Source: Hyphomicrobiales bacterium (GTDB lineage: Bacteria > Pseudomonadota > Alphaproteobacteria > Rhizobiales > Rhizobiaceae). From it: 64,000 nucleotides of DNA. Where the stretch lies: positions 93,091-157,090 of the forward strand of contig UCMW01000001.1 of assembly GCA_900473745.1 (NCBI GenBank), written 5' to 3'. The stretch's first letter is position 1; each line of letters opens with the position of its first letter. Below, one piece after another: positions 1 to 9,612 of this stretch. The position numbers were made by a program, and so were the translations under genes. The notes under the pieces were generated by a model. It saw only the letters and a program-made list of their open reading frames with translations, ran no database searches and was not told the origin of the DNA.

Positions 1-243
1 AACGGCCTCGGCGATCTGCTTGCCGCGGTCTTCCTCGCCCGCCTTCTGGATGGCATGGATGAAGAAAAGGCGCTTCAGACGGCGACCGCCAGTGTCTTCG
101 AAATCCTTGCCCGTACGGCAAAGCGGGGGAGTGACGAGCTTGCCCTGGAGAGCGATTCCTCAAGCCTTTCGACGCCTATGGCCATGGTGCAGATCCGGCG
201 GCTGATGCACCCTGCTCAGCGCAAGCCCGTCAGGCCGCAATGA
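1..243 (+). CDS. pdxY: Pyridoxal kinase, C-terminal fragment (cut by window edge)
   Basis: This reading frame is open from the first base and ends at 243, giving about 80 residues. It begins with an NGLGDLLAAVFLARLL segment, which resembles the G-x-GD catalytic-loop region of the PfkB/PdxK/PdxY kinases, where the Asp is the catalytic base. Pyridoxal kinase phosphorylates pyridoxal in the cytosol to salvage vitamin B6. The rest of the fragment is helical and has no further diagnostic motif. The start codon and the substrate-binding part lie outside the window. Another ribokinase-like kinase cannot be fully excluded from the C-terminus alone. Confidence 0.7.
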   Translation, partial: NGLGDLLAAVFLARLLDGMDEEKALQTATASVFEILARTAKRGSDELALESDSSSLSTPMAMVQIRRLMHPAQRKPVRPQ

Positions 244-308
244 CACGAGCGTGAAAACGGCGTTTCGCACGTGTTGCCATGGCCTTTCATGCGCTGTAAT
301 CGATAGCC

Positions 309-986
309 ATGAGCCATTTTCCTTCTGCACTCCTCACCGGCTATCGCAACTTCATGGGCGGCCGATATCTCGACCAGCGCGATCGGTATCGGGCGCTCGC
401 CGAGCAGGGGCAACAGCCGCACACGCTCGTGGTCGCCTGCTGTGACTCGCGCGCCGCGCCGGAGATGATCTTCGATTCCGTCCCGGGTGAGCTCTTCGTC
501 GTTCGCAACGTGGCGAACATGGTGCCGCCCTACGAGCCCGATGGACAGTATCACTCGACCTCGGCCGCGCTCGAATTTGCCGTGCAGGCGCTCAGGGTTC
601 GCGACATCATCGTCATGGGCCACGGCCGCTGCGGCGGTATCAAGGCGGCGCTGGATCCGAATTCCGAGCCGCTGTCGCCGGGCGACTTCATCGGTAAATG
701 GATGAACCTGGTCGCGCCGGCAGCGGAGCAGATCCAGGGCAACTCCCAAATGACGTCGGGCGAACGTCAGACCGCGCTGGAGCGGATTTCGATCCGCAAT
801 TCCATTTCCAATCTGAGGACTTTCCCTTGCGTGCGAATTCTCGAAGAGCGCGGCAAACTTCGCATTCATGGTGCCTGGTTCGACATCAGCAATGGGGAAT
901 TGTGGCTGATGGATCCTCAGACGCAGGATTTTACCCGGATCGAACCGGAGGAAATGCTGCCTGCCCAAGTCGCGGATGAAAACTGA
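309..986 (+). CDS. Beta-class carbonic anhydrase
   Basis: The 225-residue protein has the beta-carbonic anhydrase zinc signature. C44 and D46 lie in an ACCDSR motif (R48 normally orients D46), and H105 and C108 lie in a GHGRCGG motif. It interconverts CO2 and bicarbonate in the cytosol, supplying bicarbonate to carboxylases. The length is usual for the CynT/Can family and no signal peptide is visible. It stands alone, about 65 bases after the pdxY fragment and convergent with the transglycosylase gene. Family assignment is firm; a physiological partner cannot be inferred from the context. Confidence 0.95.
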   Translation: MSHFPSALLTGYRNFMGGRYLDQRDRYRALAEQGQQPHTLVVACCDSRAAPEMIFDSVPGELFVVRNVANMVPPYEPDGQYHSTSAALEFAVQALRVRDIIVMGHGRCGGIKAALDPNSEPLSPGDFIGKWMNLVAPAAEQIQGNSQMTSGERQTALERISIRNSISNLRTFPCVRILEERGKLRIHGAWFDISNGELWLMDPQTQDFTRIEPEEMLPAQVADEN

Positions 987-998
987 ACATGAAACGAA

Positions 999-1021
999 AA
1001 CGGCGGCCTCAGGCCGCCGTT
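999..1021 (-). terminator. Hairpin between convergent genes
   Basis: A 10-bp perfect stem (999-1008 with 1012-1021, loop TCA) lies between the convergent carbonic anhydrase and transglycosylase genes. On the minus strand it is followed by a short T run, so it fits best as the terminator of the transglycosylase gene. It may also slow readthrough on the plus strand. Confidence 0.7.
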
Positions 1022-1043
1022 GAAGATTTGAACAGCGCCCGTC

Positions 1044-1865
1044 TTACTGGGCATCGATCTGCGCGCCGATATAGGCGATTGCCTGCTGATAGACCTTCGC
1101 GGCGTTCCAGCCCTGGATGGCGGCAAAATTCGGTTCGCCCTGCTGATAGCCTGCGCCCGGCTGCCAGCCATGACCCCTGAGGAAGTTCGCGGTCGACGCA
1201 AGCGCATCCGAGCGCGAACGAACCATGTCGATATGACCGTCGCCATCTCCATCCGTGCCATAGCGGACGACGTTGCGCGGCAGGAACTGTGTCTGGCCGA
1301 TCTCGCCATGGGCCGCACCCTTGGCGTTCACATCGAGATTGCCGGCCTGGACGAGTTCCAGGGCAGCATAGAACTGGTCTGTGAAGAACTCGCTGCGGCG
1401 GCAATCGAAGGCCAGCGTGGCGACGGCAGACAGGGTGTGTTCCTTGCCGAGGAACGAACCGAAGCCAGTCTCCATGCCCCAGATCGCGATCAATGGGCCG
1501 GCGGGCACGCCGTAGCGCTGCTCGAGCTTGGAAAACAGCGCGGCGTTGTTCTTCTTCATGGTCTTGCCACGATTGATGATCGTCTGGCCGCCGCGCTTCT
1601 GCATGAACTGCTCGAAGGAGAGCTTGAAGCTCTTCTGGCCGCGATCAGCGCTGATCGTGCTGCGGCTGTACTTGACCGTCGAAAAGACCTTGTCGAGCAT
1701 TCGTGGGCTGAGGCCTTGCGCCGCCGCCTGTTGCTTGAAGGCCGCGCTCCATTCCTCGAAGCCTGCGGAGGTGTTGCTGCAAGTGGCCGCTGCCGCGGAT
1801 CCTGTGCCAACCACAAGGGCGGCTACGGAAATCAGGGCTGCCGACAGGGTTGATGTCAGTCGCAT
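1044..1865 (-). CDS. Lytic murein transglycosylase (MltB-like, secreted)
   Basis: The 273-residue protein starts with a signal peptide (residues 1 to about 27, ending SAAAA). There is no lipobox, so it is probably periplasmic rather than a lipoprotein. An SLT/MltB-like fold follows, with the catalytic glutamate E132 in an IWGMETGFGSFLG motif. It also carries GQTQFLP and GDGDGHIDM segments typical of the MltB_2 branch. The enzyme cleaves peptidoglycan between MurNAc and GlcNAc to give 1,6-anhydro ends during wall turnover. There is no C-terminal peptidoglycan-binding domain, so this is the short form. Confidence 0.92.
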   Translation of the reverse strand: MRLTSTLSAALISVAALVVGTGSAAAATCSNTSAGFEEWSAAFKQQAAAQGLSPRMLDKVFSTVKYSRSTISADRGQKSFKLSFEQFMQKRGGQTIINRGKTMKKNNAALFSKLEQRYGVPAGPLIAIWGMETGFGSFLGKEHTLSAVATLAFDCRRSEFFTDQFYAALELVQAGNLDVNAKGAAHGEIGQTQFLPRNVVRYGTDGDGDGHIDMVRSRSDALASTANFLRGHGWQPGAGYQQGEPNFAAIQGWNAAKVYQQAIAYIGAQIDAQ

Positions 1866-2003
1866 TCATGCCTCGTTACGGACTGTGGATCGGGTCGATT
1901 CGGCCGCACCATGCCAGCGAATGTGGATCCTGTCATCCATCTGACGCTAATGTAAGGCTTCGTCGGTCTCAAATTAAATCACATTCGCCTGAAAGGGCGG
2001 GCA

Positions 2004-2033
2004 AAGGCTTCCCGATAAGCACCGGGAAGCCTT
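2004..2033 (-). terminator. Stem-loop after asd
   Basis: A 10-bp perfect inverted repeat (2004-2013 with 2024-2033) lies just downstream of the asd stop on the minus strand. The T tract after it is short, so it may be a weak terminator or an mRNA 3'-end stabiliser. Confidence 0.55.
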
Positions 2034-2043
2034 GAGTAGCCAA

Positions 2044-3075
2044 TCAGGCAGCGGCGCGCGGCTTGATCAGGCCGCGATTGACCAGAAGTTCGGCAATCTG
2101 GATGGCGTTCAGGGCGGCACCCTTGCGCAGGTTGTCGGAGACAATCCACATGTTGAGGCCGTTCTCGACAGTGGCGTCTTCACGGATGCGGGAGATGTAG
2201 GTCGCATCTTCGCCAGCGCATTCGACCGGAGTGATGTAGCCACCATTTTCATGCTTGTCGATAACGAGGCAGCCTGGAGCGTCGCGCAGGATGTCGCGGG
2301 CCTGGTCTGCGGTGATCTCGTTTTCGAACTCGATGTTGACCGATTCCGAATGCCCAATGAAGACCGGGACGCGCACGGCTGTGCAGGTTACCTTGATCTT
2401 GGTGTCGAGCATCTTCTTGGTTTCGGCCAGAACCTTCCATTCTTCCTTTGTGTAGCCGTCTTCCATGAAGCTATCGATGTGCGGAATGACGTTGAAGGCG
2501 ATGCGCTTTGTGAACTTCTTCGCCTCGACCGGGTCGGCCACGAAGACGGCGCGAGTCTGCCGGAAGAGTTCGTCCATGCCTTCCTTGCCGGCGCCGGAAA
2601 CGGACTGATAGGTCGAGACGACGACGCGCTTGATCTTGGCAAAGTCGTGCAACGGCTTCAGAGCGACGACGAGCTGGGCGGTCGAGCAATTCGGGTTCGC
2701 GATGATGTTGCGCTTCTTGAAGTCGACGATGGCATCCGGGTTTACTTCCGGAACGATCAGGGGAACGTCGGAATCGTAGCGCCAGGCCGAGGAGTTGTCG
2801 ATGACGACGCAACCTTGCGCGCCGATCTTCGGCGACCACTTCTGCGAGATCGTTCCGCCCGCCGACATCAGGCAAATGTCGGTGTCGGAAAAATCGTAGT
2901 TGTCGAGGTTGGAAACCTTCAGAACCTTGTCACCGAAGGAGACTTCCGTGCCCTGGGAACGAGCCGAGGCCAGTGCCACGACTTCCGATGCGGGGAAACC
3001 ACGTTCCGAAAGGATGTTCAGCATTTCGCGACCGACATTGCCGGTGGCGCCTACGACTGCAATCTTGAAACCCAT
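2044..3075 (-). CDS. asd: Aspartate-semialdehyde dehydrogenase
   Basis: This 343-residue enzyme reduces aspartyl-4-phosphate to aspartate semialdehyde. That is the branch point to lysine/diaminopimelate, threonine and methionine. The NADP-binding motif GATGNVG is at residues 9-15 and the catalytic cysteine is C130 in NPNCSTAQ. An upstream in-frame ATG at 3240 would add 55 low-complexity residues. I chose the ATG at 3075 because the conserved Rossmann strand begins right after it (MGFKIAVVG) and a purine-rich AGAGAG sequence precedes it. dapF, a later step of the same pathway, is elsewhere in the window, so the pathway is not clustered. Confidence 0.97.
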   Translation of the reverse strand: MGFKIAVVGATGNVGREMLNILSERGFPASEVVALASARSQGTEVSFGDKVLKVSNLDNYDFSDTDICLMSAGGTISQKWSPKIGAQGCVVIDNSSAWRYDSDVPLIVPEVNPDAIVDFKKRNIIANPNCSTAQLVVALKPLHDFAKIKRVVVSTYQSVSGAGKEGMDELFRQTRAVFVADPVEAKKFTKRIAFNVIPHIDSFMEDGYTKEEWKVLAETKKMLDTKIKVTCTAVRVPVFIGHSESVNIEFENEITADQARDILRDAPGCLVIDKHENGGYITPVECAGEDATYISRIREDATVENGLNMWIVSDNLRKGAALNAIQIAELLVNRGLIKPRAAA

Positions 3076-3490
3076 GTCAATGCTCTCTTTCTGTCTCTCC
3101 TCGGGTGGTGAGGGGGAAGCTCGCGACGGGTACGCAACCTTCCTTGTCCCCGGCCGTGCCGGGGAGAGAGCGGTGGCCGAAGACGTCAGACGGTTTTCGT
3201 CGTCGTTTTGGCCTTGGTCGTGGATGCAAGAGAAAGGCATGCGCCACCCGCAGCTGAGCGCCGCAGGCTATGGAAGACCGCAAAGGGTTGCCCGAAAGCG
3301 TGCATGGACCGAATTCCTCTTCGCGGCGAGGCATTACAAGGTTTTCGGCGCGAGTCAAGCCGAGCGCAGGCCTGCTTCGGCGAAAAGCTGAAGCCGACCG
3401 GTTGAGCAGCCCGTTGTCACCGTGACATGCTCGCGCTTGTCTGGACATTTCCGGCGTGAAAGAACGGCGGTGATCACCGGAGTGTATTGC
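3076..3490. other. 415-bp gap between asd and the GNAT gene
   Basis: I see no convincing gene here. The part next to asd (about 3090-3165) is rich in short inverted C/G runs, such as a CCCCGGC/GCCGGGG pair near 3150. It resembles rhizobial intergenic palindromic repeats, but I cannot assign a family. Promoters for asd (leftward) and for the acetyltransferase (rightward) should lie here. No riboswitch-like conserved motif was recognised. Confidence 0.35.
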
Positions 3491-4042
3491 ATGAGCGTTG
3501 AAATTCGTGAGTTGAGAAGCGAAGACCTTTCTTCCGTTACGGAGATCTACGCCGACGCCGTGTTGCACGGGACTGCGAGTTATGAGCTCACGCCGCCCGA
3601 CCTCGGTGAGATGTCATCGCGCTATAGTACCCTCAAGGATAGGGGATATCCCTATCTGGCGGCCGTCGATGCCAGTGGTCAGTTGCTGGGTTATGCCTAT
3701 GGATCCGCCTTCCGGACTCGGCCTGCCTATCGATGGCTTGTGGAAGACTCAATCTATGTTCATTCCTCGGCTCGTGGGCGCGGCGTTGGAAAAGCCCTGC
3801 TCGTCAGGCTGCTCGATCAATGCGAGGCGTTGGGGTTCCGGCAAATGGTGGCCGTGATCGGCGGCGCAAGCGAGGTTTCCATGGCCCTGCATTGCAGCTG
3901 CGGGTTCGATCTCGCTGGTCGGTTGAATGCAACGGGCTTCAAGCACGGATCATGGCTCGATACTGTCTTCATGCAGAAGGCATTGGGCGAGGGCGCTAGG
4001 ACGCTGCCGGATCTCTCGTCCTATCCCGGCACGATGGGCTGA
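3491..4042 (+). CDS. GNAT-family N-acetyltransferase (phosphinothricin-acetyltransferase-like)
   Basis: The 183-residue protein has the GNAT fold. The acetyl-CoA pyrophosphate-binding motif RGRGVGK is at residues 95-101, following VEDSIYVHSS, and the family's C-terminal GFKHGSWLDTVFMQK block is present. That last block is characteristic of the PAT/Bar/MnaT group, which acetylates the amino group of phosphinothricin, methionine sulfone or related amino acids. The start at 3491 leaves the conserved N-terminal strand (MSVEIRELRSEDL). An upstream ATG at 3422 would add residues unlike the family. The real substrate is unknown and resistance should not be assumed. Confidence 0.85.
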   Translation: MSVEIRELRSEDLSSVTEIYADAVLHGTASYELTPPDLGEMSSRYSTLKDRGYPYLAAVDASGQLLGYAYGSAFRTRPAYRWLVEDSIYVHSSARGRGVGKALLVRLLDQCEALGFRQMVAVIGGASEVSMALHCSCGFDLAGRLNATGFKHGSWLDTVFMQKALGEGARTLPDLSSYPGTMG

Positions 4043-4052
4043 GCCGCAGTCT

Positions 4053-4454
4053 TCAATCCAGGGCCTTCAGCGCTTTGTCGAAGATCTTCAGTACCTGACG
4101 CAGGTCATGGCCGCGTTTTAAAATGCGTCCGTCGGTGGCGACAACGGAAAAAGCGCCCTGCTTGGCGGCGAGCTTCGGATTTTTTTCAATTCGATAGAGT
4201 GGAAATTCGCCCGATCTCTTGAAGACGGAAAATACCGCCTTGTCCTTCAGATGATCGATCGCATAATCGCGCCACTCTCCCTCACCGACCATGAGGCCGT
4301 AGATCCAAAGTATGGCGTCGAGTTCGCGTCGGTGGAAGGTGACGGGTAAAGGGTCGACCGCTTGTCTGTAGATACCCAGATCGACAACGGAGGCGGCTGT
4401 TCTGTCTGCCCCCTCGTCGTCATGGCGCGGCCCGTCCGGCTGCTCTGTCATCAA
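4053..4454 (-). CDS. DUF2794 family protein
   Basis: This 133-residue soluble protein matches the alphaproteobacterial DUF2794 family as I recall it. It has a conserved core PVTFHRRELDAILWIYGLMVGEG, then a short beta-rich part ending in KRGHDLRQVLKIFD. Its first 30 residues are polar and probably disordered. No catalytic motif is visible and no function is established. It is convergent with the GNAT gene, with only 10 bases between the stops. Confidence 0.85.
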   Translation of the reverse strand: MMTEQPDGPRHDDEGADRTAASVVDLGIYRQAVDPLPVTFHRRELDAILWIYGLMVGEGEWRDYAIDHLKDKAVFSVFKRSGEFPLYRIEKNPKLAAKQGAFSVVATDGRILKRGHDLRQVLKIFDKALKALD

Positions 4455-4553
4455 TGCTCCACGAGCTCCAATTCATGACGGATGGGTGACAGTGTGCCTG
4501 ACACGCCCGAAATTGCAAGCTTGTCGGGCACTGGGTTTGCCTGCCCGGGCGCG

Positions 4554-5510
4554 TCAGCGGCTTCTACTCAGGAAGTGACCTAGCAGGAGTTCGCGCAGAC
4601 GTGCTGCGATCGGTGACAGGCGCTTACCACTCAGAGTGATCAGGTGGTATGGGGTCACCTCGATCGGTGTGTCCAGTCGCAGCGTGGTCAGATCGCCGAC
4701 GGGTGTCTGGCGACAGAGAAGGTCCGAGACCTCGCGTGACATGGGTGCGATCGCGTTGGAGGAGGCCAGCATCGCAATCATGACGAGCAGCGAGGTCGTA
4801 TTGACGATGTTGCGCGGAATTGGTGCGCCTTCCTCGATGAAGACGTTCTCGACGGCTTGCCGCAGCGGCGTGCCGGGTGCCTGCATCACCCAGGGGAAGT
4901 GCGTCATGTCGGATATATTGAGCCTGTCGACATTGACGAGAGGGTGCGTGCGGTGAACGACGATCTCCACCTCTTCCATCGTCGCGCCTTCGACGTGAAA
5001 CTGACGTGCGTCGATGCCGGCGGGAATTCTGCCCAGCACGAAGTCGTACTGGCCCGACAGCAGGTCGCGGATCATCTCGCCGCTGGGCGCAACATCGACG
5101 TGGATGTCGACGGTCGATGCCTCCGCCTTGAGGGCGCGGATCGCGGGTACGACATGTCCGACAGCGCCTCCGGTGACTGCGCCGATCCTCACCTTGCCCG
5201 TCAGCCCGCGCTGGATTGCTTCCACTTCTCGTGCCGCTTCGCGCATTTCCTCGAGTACGTTTTGTGCCCGGCGGGCCAGCGCGCTGCCGACGGCGGTCGG
5301 CTCCATGCCTTTGGGCGTCCGCACGAAGATGGGCGAGCCGACGTAACGCTCGATTTCACCCAGCATGCGCGACGCTGCCGGCTGTGTCAGCGCAAGTTCC
5401 TGAGCAGCCAAGCTTAATTGCCCCAGCTCCGCAATGGAGCGAATGAGGTTGAGGTGCTTGGGTTGCAAACGATGTACGTGTATCTCAGCCATAAACGACA
5501 TATCAACCAT
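4554..5510 (-). CDS. gbpR: LysR-type regulator GbpR (regulator of chvE)
   Basis: The protein has about 318 residues: an N-terminal winged helix-turn-helix (about residues 15-75, with AELGQLSLAAQELALTQPAASRML) and a LysR substrate-binding domain behind it. The position decides the name. It is divergent from chvE with about 150 bases between them, as for Agrobacterium GbpR, which activates chvE in response to galactose, arabinose and related sugars. In-frame ATGs at 5510, 5501 and 5492 are all possible starts and none has a clear Shine-Dalgarno sequence. The conserved part (HVHRLQPKHLNLIRSIAELG) follows the third. Confidence 0.9.
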   Translation of the reverse strand: MVDMSFMAEIHVHRLQPKHLNLIRSIAELGQLSLAAQELALTQPAASRMLGEIERYVGSPIFVRTPKGMEPTAVGSALARRAQNVLEEMREAAREVEAIQRGLTGKVRIGAVTGGAVGHVVPAIRALKAEASTVDIHVDVAPSGEMIRDLLSGQYDFVLGRIPAGIDARQFHVEGATMEEVEIVVHRTHPLVNVDRLNISDMTHFPWVMQAPGTPLRQAVENVFIEEGAPIPRNIVNTTSLLVMIAMLASSNAIAPMSREVSDLLCRQTPVGDLTTLRLDTPIEVTPYHLITLSGKRLSPIAARLRELLLGHFLSRSR

Positions 5511-5663
5511 GGTATGCAGAAAGTCAAAATAATCATTTGATCGGTATATTGGCCGCGATAAGACTCGCCACGGAGCTGGGGGCTGCCATGTCAGCCGCTC
5601 GTTCTTGTCTCAGCGAGTGCCAGGAGGAGCTTGGCCTCGCACGGTATGACCAGGGAGGTTACC
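5511..5663. promoter_or_regulatory. gbpR/chvE divergent control region
   Basis: The 153-bp divergent region must hold the promoters of both genes and the GbpR operator. An ATCA-TT-TGAT dyad lies at 5532-5541 and an ACCATGGT palindrome at 5506-5513, over the first possible gbpR start. LysR proteins bind T-N11-A dyads; several weak candidates exist and none stands out. A good ribosome-binding site (GGGAGG, near 5653) precedes chvE. Confidence 0.45.
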
Positions 5664-6734
5664 ATGAAGAAACTTGGCGCCCTGATTGCGTCTTTCGCAA
5701 TCGGCATCGCATCATTCGCGCCCATGTCCTACGCACAGGACAAGGGTATGGTCGGCATTTCCATGCCGACGAAGACGTCGACCCGCTGGATCTCCGACGG
5801 TGAGACCATGGAGAAGCTGTTCAAGGATGCCGGCTACACCCCGGACCTTCAGTTCGCTGACGACGACATTCCGAACCAGCTCGCTCAGATCGAAAACATG
5901 GTCACCAAGGGTGCCAAGGTTCTCGTCATCGGCGCCATCGACGGCACGACCCTTTCCGACATTCTGCAGAAGGCTGCCGATGCCGGCGTCAAGGTCATCG
6001 CTTATGACCGCCTCATCCGCGATTCCGGCAATGTCGACTATTACGCCACCTTCGACAACTTCCAGGTTGGCGTTCTCCAAGCAACCAGCCTCGTTGACGG
6101 CCTGAAGGCGAAGTTCCCGGACACCAAGCCGTGGAACGTCGAACTCTTCGGCGGTTCGCCGGACGACAACAACGCCTTCTTCTTCTACGATGGCGCAATG
6201 TCGGTTCTGCAGCCCCTGATCGACAGCGGCGACATCGTCGTCAAGTCGGGCCAGATGGGCATGGACCAGGTCGGCACCCTGCGTTGGGACGGCACCGTCG
6301 CCCAGGCTCGCATGGAAAACCTGCTCTCCTCGACCTACACCGAAGACAAGCTGCACGGCGCTCTTTCGCCTTACGACGGTCTCTCGATCGGTATCCTGTC
6401 TGCTCTGAAGGGCGTAGGCTACGGTTCTGGCGACATGGTCATGCCGGTCGTTACCGGTCAGGACGCCGAGCTTCCTTCGATCAAGTCGATGCTTGCCGAC
6501 GAGCAGTATTCGACCGTCTTCAAGGACACGCGCGAACTGGCAAAGGTCGCTGTTTCCATGGTTGACGCCATCATGAGCGGCGGCACTCCGGAAGTGAACG
6601 ACGAGAAGACCTACAACAATGGTGTGAAGGTCGTTCCGTCCTACCTGCTGAAGCCTGTCGCTCTCGACAAGGCCAATGCCAAGGACGTTCTGGTCGGCGC
6701 CGGTTACTACACGGCCGAGCAGATCGACAACTGA
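5664..6734 (+). CDS. chvE: Periplasmic aldose-binding protein ChvE
   Basis: This 356-residue protein is the solute-binding subunit of the sugar importer. It has a Sec signal peptide (residues 1-24, ending MSYA) and a periplasmic-binding-protein type 1 fold (Peripla_BP_4), e.g. [17 protein letters not shown] and [13 protein letters not shown]. In Agrobacterium ChvE binds galactose, arabinose, glucose and xylose. It feeds the GguAB importer and also stimulates the VirA virulence sensor; no vir genes are in this window. The start at 5664 has a strong GGGAGG site, while an upstream in-frame ATG at 5631 gives no signal peptide at its N-terminus. A hairpin follows the stop. Confidence 0.97.
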   Translation: MKKLGALIASFAIGIASFAPMSYAQDKGMVGISMPTKTSTRWISDGETMEKLFKDAGYTPDLQFADDDIPNQLAQIENMVTKGAKVLVIGAIDGTTLSDILQKAADAGVKVIAYDRLIRDSGNVDYYATFDNFQVGVLQATSLVDGLKAKFPDTKPWNVELFGGSPDDNNAFFFYDGAMSVLQPLIDSGDIVVKSGQMGMDQVGTLRWDGTVAQARMENLLSSTYTEDKLHGALSPYDGLSIGILSALKGVGYGSGDMVMPVVTGQDAELPSIKSMLADEQYSTVFKDTRELAKVAVSMVDAIMSGGTPEVNDEKTYNNGVKVVPSYLLKPVALDKANAKDVLVGAGYYTAEQIDN

Positions 6735-6751
6735 TCCTCCGGGTCACATCC

Positions 6752-6780
6752 GGGTCCGCGATTCGTCGCGGACCCATTTT
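6752..6780 (+). terminator. Strong hairpin between chvE and gguA
   Basis: A perfect 10-bp stem (6752-6761 with 6766-6775) carries a stable TTCG tetraloop and is followed by ATTTT. It lies inside the operon, 18 bases after chvE. The likely role is partial termination or 3'-end protection, giving more binding protein than membrane and ATPase subunits. Confidence 0.75.
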
Positions 6781-6855
6781 CTATACGCATTGAGGGAGCT
6801 CGCGTCTTCGGCTAGATCTTTTAGGGATCGCTGAATCGACGCCGGAATTCTGCAC

Positions 6856-8390
<1,535 letters not shown>

Positions 8391-8391
<1 letters not shown>

Positions 8392-9602
8392 TGGCCATCG
8401 ATACAAGAACCGAAACCCCCAAGGTCTCCGTAGGCGACTACCTGCGCAACAACATCCGCGAATACGGCTTGTTGCTCGCGCTCGTCGTCATCATGTTGCT
8501 GTTCCAGTTTCTGACCAATGGCGTTCTCTTCCGCCCGGTCAACATCACCAACCTGGTGCTGCAGAATTCGTTCATCGTCATCATGGCGCTGGGCATGTTG
8601 CTGATCATCGTGGCGGGGCATATTGACCTCTCGGTCGGCTCGATCGTCGCCTTTATCGGCGGTTTGTCCGCGATCATGCTGGTGAAGTGGGGCTGGCATT
8701 TCTCGCTGGTCGTGCCTCTGTGTCTGGTACTTGGTGGTCTCATGGGTGCCGCCCAGGGCTATTGGGTCGCCTACCAGAAGATCCCGTCCTTCATCGTTAC
8801 ACTGGCCGGCATGCTTGTCTTCCGCGGCCTGACCTATGTCGTGCTCGGCGGCCGCCCGATCGGGCCGTTCCCGAAGGAATTCACGCTGCTGTCGACCGGC
8901 TTCATTCCGGATTTCCTCTCCTTCACGGACCCGGCTACGAGCCTGATCAAGAACTATGTTGCTCTGGTCGTCATCGTCGCGCTCGTGGCACTCGCCATTT
9001 ACTCCGGCATGAAGAACCGCCGGCTGAATGACGAACATGGCAGCGAGAACGAGCCCTTCGTCTTCTTCGCAGCGCAGATGGCGATCATCAGCATCGTCGC
9101 GATCTTCCTCGGCTACCAGCTGGCGACCTATCGTGGTCTGCCGAACGTGCTGGTCGTCATGGGCATTCTGATTGCGCTCTATTCCTTCGTCACCACCCGC
9201 ACGACCATTGGTCGCCGCATCTATGCGCTCGGCGGCAACGAGAAGGCAGCCAAGCTTTCCGGTATCAATACTGAACGTCTCGTCTTCCTGACCTTCGTCA
9301 ACATGGGCGTGCTTGCGGCTCTCGCCGGCATGATCATCGCGGCTCGCCTCAATTCGGCGACCCCTAAGGCAGGTGTCGGCTTCGAACTCGACGTGATCGC
9401 GGCCTGCTTCATCGGCGGTGCCTCGGCGTCCGGCGGCGTCGGCAAGATCACCGGTGCTGTCATCGGCGCCTTCATCATGGGTGTCATGAACAACGGCATG
9501 TCGATCATGGGTATCGGCATCGACTACCAGCAGCTCATCAAGGGCCTCGTGCTTTTGGCTGCTGTCTTCTTCGACGTCTACAACAAGAACAAAGCAGTCT
9601 GA
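8391..9602 (+). CDS. gguB: Sugar ABC transporter permease GguB
   Basis: This 403-residue integral membrane protein belongs to the RbsC/XylH permease family (BPD_transp_2), with about ten hydrophobic helices. The family block AAKLSGINTERLVFLTFVNMGVLAALAG and the C-terminal GASASGGVGKITGAVIGAFIMGVMNNGM segment are present. It is the channel of the ChvE-GguA-GguB importer in the inner membrane. The extra soluble loop near residues 205-230 (KNRRLNDEHGSE) is a known feature of the XylH/GguB subgroup. gguC follows after 10 bases. Confidence 0.97.
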
Positions 9603-9612
9603 GGATAGGCTT

